DNA from: Bacteroidaceae bacterium
GTDB lineage: Bacteria; Bacteroidota; Bacteroidia; Bacteroidales; Bacteroidaceae
Length of the DNA stretch: 64,000 nt
Assembly (NCBI GenBank): GCA_017534535.1
Contig: JAFXVZ010000037.1
Coordinates: forward strand, 62,001-126,000
Direction of reading: 5' to 3'
Below, in pieces: positions 1 to 8,564 of this stretch. Made by a program: the position numbers and the translations under genes. The notes under the pieces were generated by a model. That model was given only the letters and a program-made list of their open reading frames with translations. It did not search any database and was not told where the DNA came from. Positions within the stretch are counted from its first letter, which is position 1, and every line of letters begins with the position of its first letter.

Positions 1-792
1 CACCAGCGAGTTCATTCGGCAAATGCGACCAGGTGCCGACCAGAAACGATACCACATCCTGGTACACAGCGTCATGCAGAAGGAACCACCCACAAAGAGA
101 GCAGCAATGTAGTGCTTACGCTTCTGACGATGACACAGCAACTTGAGCACCGGAAAGTAAGGGAAGAGCTTTTCAATCTCCTTACCAATACGTTCCAAGA
201 GTTGGATGATATCATCTTCACCATCGGTAATTCCATTGGACATCAGCTGCTTGTGAGCCTCACGCACCAAAGCGTTATACTTGCGTCCAGTCACCTGTTT
301 GATGGCACGTTGCATATCACGTGAGGGTTGTAGGTCATTAATTTGCTCACTCTCACGCTTGAACTTACGCTTCTGGGCAGCATCCATGATTCCGTCCAGC
401 TCCCTGATGCCACGCTCAGCCACGATATCCCTTACCCAAGGCTGTTGCAACAATAAGGCACGAACTTGGTCGGTAGCACCGTCACAGAGAATCAGCAGGT
501 CACTGGCGAGCTTCAAAGCTGTTGTGTGTCGAGAGTTAATAGGAACTCCATTAGGAAGCAGTGCTTGGATGAAGTCCACCACAGGATAGCCAAAGGCCAT
601 CAGTTCTTTGGCATCAGAGTTCATCACGCTCTCAGCCAATTGCTTGGCTTCAGCAGATGCAGGGTTCATTACTTGGGCATCAGCAACGGATTCACCGTCA
701 AACTGGTGCCCCTTGTCAATTGGGTCGCTCTCCTCTTGGCGATACGACTCCAGAAACTTCTCATTGAAATTTAAATCTAAGTTTTTTTGCAT
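1..792 (-). CDS. N-terminal part of a large accessory protein paired with a VirE-N gene (possibly DUF3987-like)
   Basis: Open for 264 codons from ATG at 792 to the window edge, so the C-terminus is missing. The ATG overlaps the TAA of the upstream VirE-N gene by one base (TAATG), which implies translational coupling. The first 220 residues are charged and helical. Near the edge a hydrophobic stretch appears (YIAALFVGGSFCMTL), followed by aromatic and basic residues. In Bacteroidales mobile cassettes VirE-N genes are commonly followed by DUF3987 primase/helicase-like proteins, and the visible part fits the region ahead of their P-loop. The P-loop itself is outside the window, so the family assignment is inference; the gene itself is well supported. 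Confidence 0.6.
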   Translation of the reverse strand, partial: MQKNLDLNFNEKFLESYRQEESDPIDKGHQFDGESVADAQVMNPASAEAKQLAESVMNSDAKELMAFGYPVVDFIQALLPNGVPINSRHTTALKLASDLLILCDGATDQVRALLLQQPWVRDIVAERGIRELDGIMDAAQKRKFKRESEQINDLQPSRDMQRAIKQVTGRKYNALVREAHKQLMSNGITDGEDDIIQLLERIGKEIEKLFPYFPVLKLLCHRQKRKHYIAALFVGGSFCMTLCTRMWYRFWSAPGRICRMNSLV

Positions 793-1604
793 TAATAATT
801 GGTTTTTAAATTGTTAAATAATTTTTCTTCGTTAATAAAGTAGATGTCATTCATGCGAGGGGCATAGCTGATACGGCTGGCATCTACACAGCTGTTATCA
901 GTTACAGGCTTGCCTGTGGTGCCCTTCACACCCAAAAGACCTAACTCGCGAGCCAACTCAATCTGATTGTCGGCAATGTTGCCAATCTCAGGGCGAGCTT
1001 CACACACCAAACGCAACCCATAGCCAGAGGAAGTCTTGTGAGCCAAACACACCTCCCAGGGGAACTGTGATTTCAGCGTACGCTCATACACCTCACGAGG
1101 ATTCATCGGCAGATGGTCGGCATCAAACATGAAGAGTCCGCTCAACTCAAGGATGTTCTTCTGTATCCTCCGACGGAACATCACGGGTTTGCCATTTGCG
1201 TCCAGGATGGGATTTCCCACCTTATCTATTTTAGGGACGGCCTCGAACTCCCTAACGGCAAAGATGAAGCAGGGTAGTGACATCTTCAGCGAGTTTGTCC
1301 ACTGCAACAACTTCTTCTCTATAGGCAGTTCGGCAAACAGTGCACCCACCTTTGTTCGCTCTTCCTGCTTCTGGCAGAACTTGCGGAAGTCGGCATCGCT
1401 TGTCAAAGCATCTAATGACAATCCCCCTCCGATGGCTTTCTCCACCATCTGGCGGGTGTCAATCTTACGGTTCACCAAAGCACTTTGTGCAATGGATCTA
1501 AAGTCTGAGGCAGTGCACGGCAGGCACTCCCCCCAAAACTGATTCGCTTGATAGCAAAATCTGTGATTCCTCACACTGTTCATATTATCATACATCATAT
1601 TCAT
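792..1604 (-). CDS. VirE N-terminal domain (BT4734-like) protein
   Basis: A 270-residue protein with the features of the BT4734-like VirE-N domain found in Bacteroidales accessory cassettes. These are the GLFMFDADHLP strand with two acidic residues, the TSSGYGLRLVCE segment and a C-terminal DNSCVDASRISY motif. This layout resembles archaeo-eukaryotic primase domains, so a role in replication or priming of a mobile cassette is plausible but not shown. It is expressed with the downstream gene through a one-base overlap. A TATCTTTG promoter element lies only four bases before the first ATG. Either the message is almost leaderless or translation begins at a later Met: there are ATGs at 1598, 1595 and 1583. 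Confidence 0.75.
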   Translation of the reverse strand: MNMMYDNMNSVRNHRFCYQANQFWGECLPCTASDFRSIAQSALVNRKIDTRQMVEKAIGGGLSLDALTSDADFRKFCQKQEERTKVGALFAELPIEKKLLQWTNSLKMSLPCFIFAVREFEAVPKIDKVGNPILDANGKPVMFRRRIQKNILELSGLFMFDADHLPMNPREVYERTLKSQFPWEVCLAHKTSSGYGLRLVCEARPEIGNIADNQIELARELGLLGVKGTTGKPVTDNSCVDASRISYAPRMNDIYFINEEKLFNNLKTNY

Positions 1605-1608
1605 AGTG

Positions 1609-1616
1609 CAAAGATA
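1609..1616 (-). promoter_or_regulatory. -7 promoter element of the VirE-N gene
   Basis: TATCTTTG on the minus strand matches the Bacteroidetes -7 consensus TAnnTTTG. Its closeness to the annotated ATG suggests a very short leader or a downstream start. Confidence 0.6.
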
Positions 1617-1785
1617 GTAATAATATTAATAGGTATTGAAGATTGATACCTTTATTTAAGCAATTGTAAATCAGTTAAGTATATATAAGAACAGGTAGGG
1701 ACAGTTAGGCACAAAGCAGCGTGCCGTAACCGTATTTTTAGGTACAGTTAGGTACAAGGTGTTTTGGGGCAAAAAGAGGGGATTT

Positions 1786-2562
1786 TTACGAAGTGTAGTT
1801 TACTTTTCCGTTGTTGATTAGGTTGCGTGGGTTCTTCAAGAAGTGGGTTCTGTCGCGAAGAGGACCTGTTTTGAAGTCCTGATCATCTTGGGTGATGTTG
1901 TCAATGACGGTTAGCGTAAAGCGGTTCTTCACCGTGAGGGCAAAGGCATAGTAGTCGTTGGCATTCTCCATTTTCACTTTTTTCCATTCGTAAGGTTGTG
2001 AATCCATCAGGTTGTGGTCAACCCTGAACTTGAAGGGGTCTTGTTTGTCGGTTTCAACCCATCCGTTATGGAACTGCAGGTTCCACCATTGCAGGAATTT
2101 CTTCTTCGACCCTCGTTTGTCAGTAGGAATCCAGCGGAGGAAGACCAGAATCTTGTAGATGACAAATCGGCGTTTATCTTCAGATAGGGTAGTGGAGGTC
2201 AGAGTAGCTACAGCTTTCTTCACCTCATGGGCTTTGATTCTGTAGTCGAACACCTCATCCAGGCTGTTGTCGTATGGCTCATCTGGTTCATTCACCCTCG
2301 GACGGTTGTTTTCATCGGCGGCATGTTCAAAGTTGAGGGATTTAGGATAAGGGCTGGGGCTATGGACAAGTATCATCAAATCATGGCAGGTGTCATAGAG
2401 GACCATATCATTCGACTGGAAGGCATGATCCAGCAGATGGGTAATGATGTCTAAGGCATAATGCCGATTGGTCGGAGCATGAAACTTTGCCCGACTGACC
2501 AGGTCATCTATACGTTGTGTCTGACCCTCGAACTCTATCGTTGTCGTCTTATAGATAATCAC
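1786..2562 (-). CDS. Hypothetical accessory protein, 258 aa
   Basis: Not recognised. It is a soluble, charged protein with no signal peptide or membrane segment. The first 70 residues look helical, residues 75-100 are a proline- and acid-rich linker, and the C-terminal half is rich in Trp, Tyr, Lys and Asp (KKFLQWWNLQFHNGWVETD). Translation appears to begin at GTG at 2562, directly after the TAA of the upstream gene with no spacer, so the two are probably co-translated. It lies between an unknown protein and the VirE-N gene, so it is probably part of the same cassette. A separate promoter for the VirE-N gene follows it. Confidence 0.6.
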   Translation of the reverse strand: MIIYKTTTIEFEGQTQRIDDLVSRAKFHAPTNRHYALDIITHLLDHAFQSNDMVLYDTCHDLMILVHSPSPYPKSLNFEHAADENNRPRVNEPDEPYDNSLDEVFDYRIKAHEVKKAVATLTSTTLSEDKRRFVIYKILVFLRWIPTDKRGSKKKFLQWWNLQFHNGWVETDKQDPFKFRVDHNLMDSQPYEWKKVKMENANDYYAFALTVKNRFTLTVIDNITQDDQDFKTGPLRDRTHFLKNPRNLINNGKVNYTS

Positions 2563-3324
2563 TTAATAAGGTCGATAGCTAATATTAGTATTACTTTCTT
2601 TGTCATTCAAACGCTTGACAATGTCTTGATATGCCTCTATTTCAGTTGTATATTCAACCTTGAAGTAGTTAGCCCTTATATAGGAGAAAGCATGCGGAAT
2701 AATAAGTCTATATTCAAGCAATTGTTTTGAAAGACTTTGATATATCTCCTCATTGTCCACATTCACAGGATGAAACTCAGGACTTTTTATTGCTTCAACA
2801 TTGAGATATAATCCTGTAGATACGTCTGAGCAAAGAGGCCAAGAATCGGCATATCGTAAAAACATAGAAATATAAAGTTGGATTTTACTGCTAAGTTCCT
2901 CTGGGGGAAGAACTTTTATACCCAAATTGACAAGTTTCCAATAAATACCAATAGGAGGAGGGGTTTTGTAAAATCGAATCTCACATTCATGCTCCAGCAC
3001 TTCCAGAAAATCCTGCCAAGAGAGTGTGGCACCAGCCAAACACACACTTGTTACATCGCGTACCTCCACATTGTTCCACACAGCTCCCTCCAAAAAATGG
3101 TTAGACGAGAGCTGTTTGTCGGAAAGGCCTTTCCTGTTCTTGTCATCATAAGCGACCACAGGATGGCTGTGCGTCTCAATCTGATACCCATTCTCTTCCT
3201 CCGTTTCCTTCTGCGTGGTCACTATCAGCGTACCAATCTGCATAGCCACATCCTCGCCATACATGATGATCTGGTATGGCTGTTGCAGCGGCGCATAAGC
3301 TGTGCTAACAATCTTGTTTCCCAT
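2563..3324 (-). CDS. Hypothetical accessory protein, 253 aa, first gene of the cassette
   Basis: Not recognised. It begins MGNKIVSTAYAPLQQPYQII, followed by a short beta-rich segment (GEDVAMQIGTLIVT) and an acidic turn. The remainder is mixed helix and strand without transmembrane segments. It is the promoter-proximal gene of a minus-strand unit: a TATCTTTG element lies 28 bases upstream of the ATG, and a TTGCA-rich inverted-arm element (3389-3570) lies just beyond that. It ends in TAA immediately followed by the GTG of the next gene. Its position upstream of a VirE-N gene marks it as part of a mobile or accessory module; no function can be assigned. Confidence 0.65.
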   Translation of the reverse strand: MGNKIVSTAYAPLQQPYQIIMYGEDVAMQIGTLIVTTQKETEEENGYQIETHSHPVVAYDDKNRKGLSDKQLSSNHFLEGAVWNNVEVRDVTSVCLAGATLSWQDFLEVLEHECEIRFYKTPPPIGIYWKLVNLGIKVLPPEELSSKIQLYISMFLRYADSWPLCSDVSTGLYLNVEAIKSPEFHPVNVDNEEIYQSLSKQLLEYRLIIPHAFSYIRANYFKVEYTTEIEAYQDIVKRLNDKESNTNISYRPY

Positions 3325-3351
3325 ATAATTCAGGCTTTAACTTCGTTGTTG

Positions 3352-3359
3352 CAAAGATA
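3352..3359 (-). promoter_or_regulatory. -7 promoter element of the accessory cassette
   Basis: TATCTTTG on the minus strand fits TAnnTTTG and gives a leader of roughly 20-25 bases to the ATG at 3324. Confidence 0.6.
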
Positions 3360-3388
3360 GTGATTTTTGGGAGAACCCAAATGTTAAA

Positions 3389-3570
3389 ATATTGCAATAT
3401 TGCAAATTGCATTCATTTTTTTGAATCTGGGGAAGAGAAGAAAAAAGAATTATGTTAATAATTAGATAATATAAATAATTGATATATAAATACTTACTAT
3501 TATTTTTGTATCTTTCTTTACTTCACCCTCTCTTCCGAAAAAATGCATTTGAAATGCAATATTGCAATAT
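3389..3570. repeat. TTGCA-arm inverted-repeat element, left copy
   Basis: The left arm (3389-3414) holds three TTGCA motifs spaced 8 and 7 bases apart. The right arm (3551-3570) is its inverted counterpart and ends in the same ATATTGCAAT core. The centre is AT-rich and includes a TATTTTTG followed by a pyrimidine-rich CTTCACCC segment. A second element of the same plan lies at 58458-58665. Both sit upstream of minus-strand accessory genes. It could be an iteron-like binding region, a mobile non-coding element, or an operator. No function is known to me. Confidence 0.6.
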
Positions 3571-4118
3571 AGCGAGTCAATTGTTGTTTGGTGTTTTGTT
3601 AATATGTTGAATATTAGGAAGTTATGAATATCAAGAGGGAGGCAGGAGCAATCAGAAATGCCATTTCGATGCCCAAAACGCCCATTTTAGTGCTGAAAAC
3701 TGCCCTTTTTTGGCACTTTTTGACCCCCAAAATCCATTTTTGAACAGGAAAATGCAATGTTTTTCCCCAAAAACCGAAAAACACACCTCTCAAATTTCAT
3801 GAAAAAACCTTATTTTTTCCTCACCGATTTTGCGTTTTTCTGCAAAAACCCTCATTTTACCCCTCCAATTCTGCTTTTTCTCCCCGCTTCCTTGCTTTTC
3901 CCGCTCATCACCCCCAACTTTTCACCCCTCAAATTTTAGGGGGAATGGCATATCTCAGCTATAACAATCCACCACTTCAGTTCTTCCCCTATATATAGAT
4001 AAGGTGTAAGACGCTCTTCCTAGCAGGTTAGGGGGCAACGATAAGCAAGTTAAAGTAGGCTGAGAATAGTTCTCAATGGCAATGAAAACGGAGTTCGATG
4101 GCACGAAATAAAGATTCC
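3571..4118. other. Non-coding stretch with G-poor low-complexity tract
   Basis: No gene recognised. From about 3686 to 3940 the plus strand is strikingly poor in G, with recurring runs such as CCCATTTT, CCCCAAAA and CCATTTTT. The 60-codon open frame in it is low-complexity and not credible. From 3940 to 4118 no clear structure is seen apart from the approach to the promoter of the first lipoprotein gene. Confidence 0.5.
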
Positions 4119-4151
4119 TTTTGCAGAATTGTAAAAAACTATGTATATTTG
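4119..4151 (+). promoter_or_regulatory. Promoter of the first fimbrillin-like gene
   Basis: TTTTG at 4119-4123, a 20-base spacer and TATATTTG at 4144-4151 match the Bacteroidetes -33/-7 pattern. The other two paralogues have the same spacing. The leader is about 65 bases and contains GGAGG 9 bases before the ATG. Confidence 0.7.
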
Positions 4152-4223
4152 CAAATTGGAGTAGTCTATATTGACTGCATCAAGATTTAGAATGTAAAAA
4201 ATAAAGATTTGGAGGACTTCTAT

Positions 4224-5990
4224 ATGACTAAAAAGTACTTAGGATTTGCAGCAAGTTTGCTACTCTTGGCAGGTTGCTCAAACAACGATTTTACTGACAA
4301 CGGGACGAATAATGCTCCTGGAAGTCAGTTGAGAACCATCAGCACCATCAGTGCCACAATGGACAATGCCGACACCCGCTTATATATGAAAGAAAACCAA
4401 GTGTGGTGGAAAGGAAATGAATCTATCTATGTCTTCTCTGATTTAGAGGCAAGCGGTTGGAATGAGTATAAGTATTCAACTTCTAATCCAGATATGAGTG
4501 CGGTGTTCTCTGGTGACGAGATTTCCGGTACTGAATTCTACGCTTTACTTCCAGAACCATACGCCATTGAAGGGACAACAGTCACCGTCCCTTGGAAATA
4601 TGAGATTCTCTATGACAAGATGAATACTTATTGCAGTTTCCCGATATTTGCCAAGAGCCGAAACAACAATATGCTCTTCAAGCAATTAGGTGGTTTATTG
4701 CATCTCACCATCTATGGCGAAGGCATTCTGAAGACTTTGACACTGAAGGGCAATAACAATGAGGAGCTCTATAAATACTATGATCTGAACTACACAGACG
4801 ATGAATTACAGCTGACTCCAAACACTTATCTTGGATTGCCTATCTCTGATATTAGTCTGGTTGACCCACAAATATATACAGGTGCCCTGACTTTGTCTGA
4901 GAAAGAGCCGGTTGACATCTACTTCATATTACCTGCAGGCATGACCTTCGAGAATGGTTTCACGATAAGCGGAACGGCAGAGGTTGAAGAAGGTGGTGTT
5001 CCAACGATTAAACCTTTCGAACAGAAGACTACCAATTCCTTCACTGTAAGCAGAGCAGAAATGTCAAACTTCGCGCCATTCAGCACAACGGGAGTTATAC
5101 CAACTCCAGAGCCTGTGAACGGCTGGATATCTAATTTCTTTGACTTTTCAGGCACGGAAGCTGGTGCTTATTGTTATATTATCAATGGTAAAGTTGACTG
5201 GCAGTTTGCGTTCTTTGTCGATAATGAATCAGAGGAAGGCCCAAAAGATGTATTAGCAATAGAATTCTTTACGGATTATACAGGTGGTGCTCCTACCTTA
5301 TCTTGGCTTGAAGGGACAGATGTGCAAGATTTGGAGGCTTCAAGGTTCCATGGTCCCGATGGCAATATTTATAGAATAGGTGATTCAAGCGGATTCAAGG
5401 TTAAGAGAAATCCAGATGGCACTTGGTCTTTGTCTATTGAGAATGCAACAGTTTATAATAATAATGCACCTTCTGAGAAAATGGAAGGCATCTACCTTAA
5501 GTTTAGAGGTAAGTTGACGGGCAAAGTGCCAGAAACAGCCTGGACGATTAGTGGTGGCCTTAGCTTCGGTGGAAATGAAGCAAGTGTTTCTGCTGATGTA
5601 ACTTCTAGTAAAATCTATTGGAATTTCACTTTTGCTGATTTGGACGAAGACGATAATATGAAGAGAAATATGTTGTTGAGCTTTGAGACTCCGTATGAGG
5701 GTCAAACCCCGTCATTGTCAATGCTTGAGAATTTCGAGACAGCTGATTTTAGTTCAAACATGCATGATTTTACTAATGGAGGAGTTGCGTATTGGAGATC
5801 GGAAGGAGATAAAACTAAGCTTACAATTACCAAATCTGATGATGTGTGGACTATCAGTTACAATGGGATGGCTGTTGAGAATAATGACGGCCCTATCTCC
5901 AGCGGCGTTAACTTTAAGTATGAAGGTCAACTCACACTTCCTCCTCAACAGACTTGGAGCTTCTCTGGTGATGCAAGTATGGATGATTAA
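4224..5990 (+). CDS. Fimbrillin-like (Mfa/FimA-type N-domain) lipoprotein with two C-terminal beta modules
   Basis: A 588-residue secreted lipoprotein with signal peptide MTKKYLGFAASLLLLAGC and lipid-bearing Cys18. ATG 4224 is chosen because GGAGG precedes it and both paralogues start at the same point; an in-frame TTG at 4209 is less likely. Residues 30-285 have the pattern of Bacteroidales fimbrillin-like proteins: an ADTR motif, a VWW.GNESIYVFSD segment, ATF-like SGDE and a FYALLP strand. From about residue 300 there are two copies of a roughly 140-residue module. Each starts with an aromatic strand, contains GG/GQ-T/A-PTLS, a DG.W.LS strand and ends LKFRGKLTG or a close variant. It probably acts at the cell surface as an adhesin or pilus-related subunit (inference). 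It is monocistronic, with its own promoter and terminator. Confidence 0.75.
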   Translation: MTKKYLGFAASLLLLAGCSNNDFTDNGTNNAPGSQLRTISTISATMDNADTRLYMKENQVWWKGNESIYVFSDLEASGWNEYKYSTSNPDMSAVFSGDEISGTEFYALLPEPYAIEGTTVTVPWKYEILYDKMNTYCSFPIFAKSRNNNMLFKQLGGLLHLTIYGEGILKTLTLKGNNNEELYKYYDLNYTDDELQLTPNTYLGLPISDISLVDPQIYTGALTLSEKEPVDIYFILPAGMTFENGFTISGTAEVEEGGVPTIKPFEQKTTNSFTVSRAEMSNFAPFSTTGVIPTPEPVNGWISNFFDFSGTEAGAYCYIINGKVDWQFAFFVDNESEEGPKDVLAIEFFTDYTGGAPTLSWLEGTDVQDLEASRFHGPDGNIYRIGDSSGFKVKRNPDGTWSLSIENATVYNNNAPSEKMEGIYLKFRGKLTGKVPETAWTISGGLSFGGNEASVSADVTSSKIYWNFTFADLDEDDNMKRNMLLSFETPYEGQTPSLSMLENFETADFSSNMHDFTNGGVAYWRSEGDKTKLTITKSDDVWTISYNGMAVENNDGPISSGVNFKYEGQLTLPPQQTWSFSGDASMDD

Positions 5991-6021
5991 GTACTATAGC
6001 GATTTTTTTAGTGAAACATGT

Positions 6022-6060
6022 AAAGCTGCGTTCAATGTCACTGTTGGACGCAGCTTTTTT
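6022..6060 (+). terminator. Terminator of the first fimbrillin-like gene
   Basis: Inverted repeat AAAGCTGCGTTCAA / TTGGACGCAGCTTT (one G-T pair) followed by a run of T. Confidence 0.85.
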
Positions 6061-6080
6061 TTGTAAATAATAATCTTTTC

Positions 6081-6113
6081 TCTTGCTTTATCGCAAAATA
6101 CTTCATATATTTG
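6081..6113 (+). promoter_or_regulatory. Promoter of the second fimbrillin-like gene
   Basis: CTTG ending at 6085, a 20-base spacer and TATATTTG at 6106-6113. This is the same geometry as the promoters of the two neighbouring paralogues. Confidence 0.7.
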
Positions 6114-6184
6114 CAAGGTAGTATGATGTGTTTCTGCTACATGAAGGTTTGAAATTAATAATTAAACGATAGGAGGGCATTATC

Positions 6185-8338
6185 ATGACCAAAAAGTATT
6201 TAGGACTCGCTGCTGGTTTGCTGTTATTGGCAGGCTGTACGAACAACGATTTCATTGACAACGGGATCAGTCCTGAAGGTCAGAAGCGCACCATCAGCAC
6301 CATCAATGCTACGATAGACGGGGCTGATACGCGTGTGAATTTGGTGGATGGCAAGAAGCTGGTTTGGCTTGCCAGCGATCACATCAGCGTTTTCTCTGAT
6401 GATTCAGATGGTTGTACTACTCGCTTTGATATTACTGATGGCGTAGGTACTTCTGCTGCCACCTTCAAAGGTGTATCTGAGGTGACAGGAAGTGAGTTCT
6501 ATGCTATTTATCCAGGTACGGAATTAGAGATTGATCAGGTTAATAGTAAACTTTCTTTCTACTGGTTTTACGATGTTATCTTTAGTACTGACGCTGATCC
6601 GATGCAGCGGAGTATTCCTATGTTTGCTAAAGGTACCGGTTCAAACTTTGTGTTCCAAAAGCTCGCAGGATTGCTGCATTTCCGGGTAAAAGGTAAGGGT
6701 TCCTTGATTGAAATGAAATTGATAGATAACGCTGGAGAGAAATTCGGTGAATTTTTCACATTGGAATATGGCGGAACCAACCTGATTCTTAATCCTATGG
6801 ATGACAGTAATCTAAGATCTTTTATTACGGGTACCCCCAAACTTTACACCCCATTGTCTGATACAAAACCTGTAGATATCTATATCTCTTTACCTGCAAA
6901 TAAGACATTTGAGAAAGGTTTCTCTCTCGAACTGAAGTATTATGATGAAAACAAGGTAGAAAAGACTTATACCCATAAAACAGAAAAGGAATTTACCGTG
7001 AAGGCTGGCGAAGTAAGTACTTTCCCTACTATCAGCACTACTGGAGAAGTTATTGAACCGAGTGATAACCTCTGGACTTTGAGCCTCAATAATAAGTCAG
7101 GTGCATACGCAGAAGTCTCTTACAATTTCCCTCCAAGTGATTCAGGTGTTGTGAACTGGATTGTGAATTTCTATGATGCTGAGAATCCTGATGACCAAAC
7201 TTGCATGGTCCACATGGCATTCCCAGGCCTTCCTCATACGGGTGGCACTCCATCCCTGGATATGCTTGATGGTATGAGATTCTCAGGAGATGATTTCCAT
7301 GCAGCACTTTATGACTATTCGGGCAAAGAAGAAGTAGATTATAATATTTCTGACACTAAAGTTCATTTTGACAAGGACGGTGACATTTGGCATATCTACT
7401 TTGAAAGCGGAACAGCTAAAGTGTTGGGGGAAAGTACTATAATTGAAGGTATCGACTTCGATTACACAGGTACGTTGGAAGTAAGTTATCAGTCACTGAT
7501 TGATGATAAAGGTGAGGTTGTGACTTATTTGATACCAAACGGTGATGTTAATTATTCAAGTGATTGGGGTTCCTGGCATTTCAATCTCTATGATGAACAT
7601 GGAGAATATAACGTTTCATTCCTGATGAGTTCAGATGGTTTTACCAATCCTCAGGTTATTCCAACAGGCACCTTTACCGTAGATCTCTATGTGGATGACA
7701 TGGAGAATAAATACAGAAACAGTTCTGCTCCTGTGACTATTGAGAAAAATAGTGATGGAATTTACGCCATCAGCTTCTCTCATATTCGCATAGGAGATGA
7801 TGGAAGTCCTGAGCTTAATGATGTGTCGATGACTTGGACAGGTTATTTGGATAACCCCGATGAATTGAAAACTGGTGAATGGGAATGGTATTATGCACCT
7901 GATGGAGGTACCACTTTGACTGGTACATACGGCTATAAGGGTATAGATATTGTTAGGGGAGTCTCAATGGAAGATGGAGGAGGAGTGCATTACAAACTCA
8001 TCTTTACAGATTATGATATGAGCAAGGGGATGCCTGAAACATACAATGAAGTGAATATTACGTGGACAGAACCTTTTGCTGATTTTGTGCCTTCTTTCCC
8101 AAAGAATAAGACGGTAACTGGCTATATCATTCATGTCAATCAGGGTGGAGGATATGATCATCAGTACCAGGGAACAAATACCTCTGAGGCAGAACTGACG
8201 ATTAGCACTGCTTATGATGGAACGGTAACTATTTCTGCTCCAACTTTAATAATGAGTCCTGGCTATGGGCAAGAAGGACATGCATCTACGTTCAGCTTTA
8301 CGGGGAAATTGAATGATATGGGTGTTACTGACAACTAA
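6185..8338 (+). CDS. Fimbrillin-like lipoprotein with three C-terminal beta modules
   Basis: A 717-residue lipoprotein with signal MTKKYLGLAAGLLLLAGC and Cys18. The N-terminal domain (about 30-290) carries GADTR, LVWLASDHISVFSDD, ATFKG and FYAIYPG, the fimbrillin-like pattern. It is nearly identical over long stretches to the next gene. Identity collapses after the motif VKAGEVSTFP near residue 283. The C-terminal part has three modules, about 295-435, 436-560 and 561-717. The third resembles the second module of the following gene (YNEVNITWTEP versus FKEVVIIWEEE), so modules occupy different positions in paralogues. GGAGG lies about 10 bases upstream of the ATG. The predicted role is a surface-exposed adhesin-like protein; this is inference from the family. 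Confidence 0.75.
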   Translation: MTKKYLGLAAGLLLLAGCTNNDFIDNGISPEGQKRTISTINATIDGADTRVNLVDGKKLVWLASDHISVFSDDSDGCTTRFDITDGVGTSAATFKGVSEVTGSEFYAIYPGTELEIDQVNSKLSFYWFYDVIFSTDADPMQRSIPMFAKGTGSNFVFQKLAGLLHFRVKGKGSLIEMKLIDNAGEKFGEFFTLEYGGTNLILNPMDDSNLRSFITGTPKLYTPLSDTKPVDIYISLPANKTFEKGFSLELKYYDENKVEKTYTHKTEKEFTVKAGEVSTFPTISTTGEVIEPSDNLWTLSLNNKSGAYAEVSYNFPPSDSGVVNWIVNFYDAENPDDQTCMVHMAFPGLPHTGGTPSLDMLDGMRFSGDDFHAALYDYSGKEEVDYNISDTKVHFDKDGDIWHIYFESGTAKVLGESTIIEGIDFDYTGTLEVSYQSLIDDKGEVVTYLIPNGDVNYSSDWGSWHFNLYDEHGEYNVSFLMSSDGFTNPQVIPTGTFTVDLYVDDMENKYRNSSAPVTIEKNSDGIYAISFSHIRIGDDGSPELNDVSMTWTGYLDNPDELKTGEWEWYYAPDGGTTLTGTYGYKGIDIVRGVSMEDGGGVHYKLIFTDYDMSKGMPETYNEVNITWTEPFADFVPSFPKNKTVTGYIIHVNQGGGYDHQYQGTNTSEAELTISTAYDGTVTISAPTLIMSPGYGQEGHASTFSFTGKLNDMGVTDN

Positions 8339-8404
8339 CATCACGTTTATGCGGACTTTTTTTTGATTTCACATATAAGAAAGTGTTAATGAATTTTACT
8401 TGGG

Positions 8405-8442
8405 CTGCACTCAATAGTGATATTGGGTGCAGTTTTTTTTTT
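8405..8442 (+). terminator. Terminator of the second fimbrillin-like gene
   Basis: CTGCACTCAATA / TATTGGGTGCAG stem (with a G-T pair) followed by ten T residues. Confidence 0.85.
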
Positions 8443-8460
8443 GTAAAAAGTAAGATATTC

Positions 8461-8493
8461 TTTTGTTTTATTGTGAAAAACTTTGTAAGTTTG
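8461..8493 (+). promoter_or_regulatory. Promoter of the third fimbrillin-like gene
   Basis: TTTTG at 8461-8465, a 20-base spacer and TAAGTTTG at 8486-8493. Geometry and leader length match those of the two upstream paralogues. Confidence 0.7.
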
Positions 8494-8564
8494 CAAAATG
8501 GAGTGGTTTGTGTTGGCTGCTTCACAAATTAGTATGGGGAAATAAAGATTTGGAGGATTTCAAT

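Noticed and set aside
3757-3939. 60-codon open frame in the G-poor tract
   Set aside because: Low-complexity Phe/Leu/Pro peptide that reflects the skewed base composition; no RBS or similarity.
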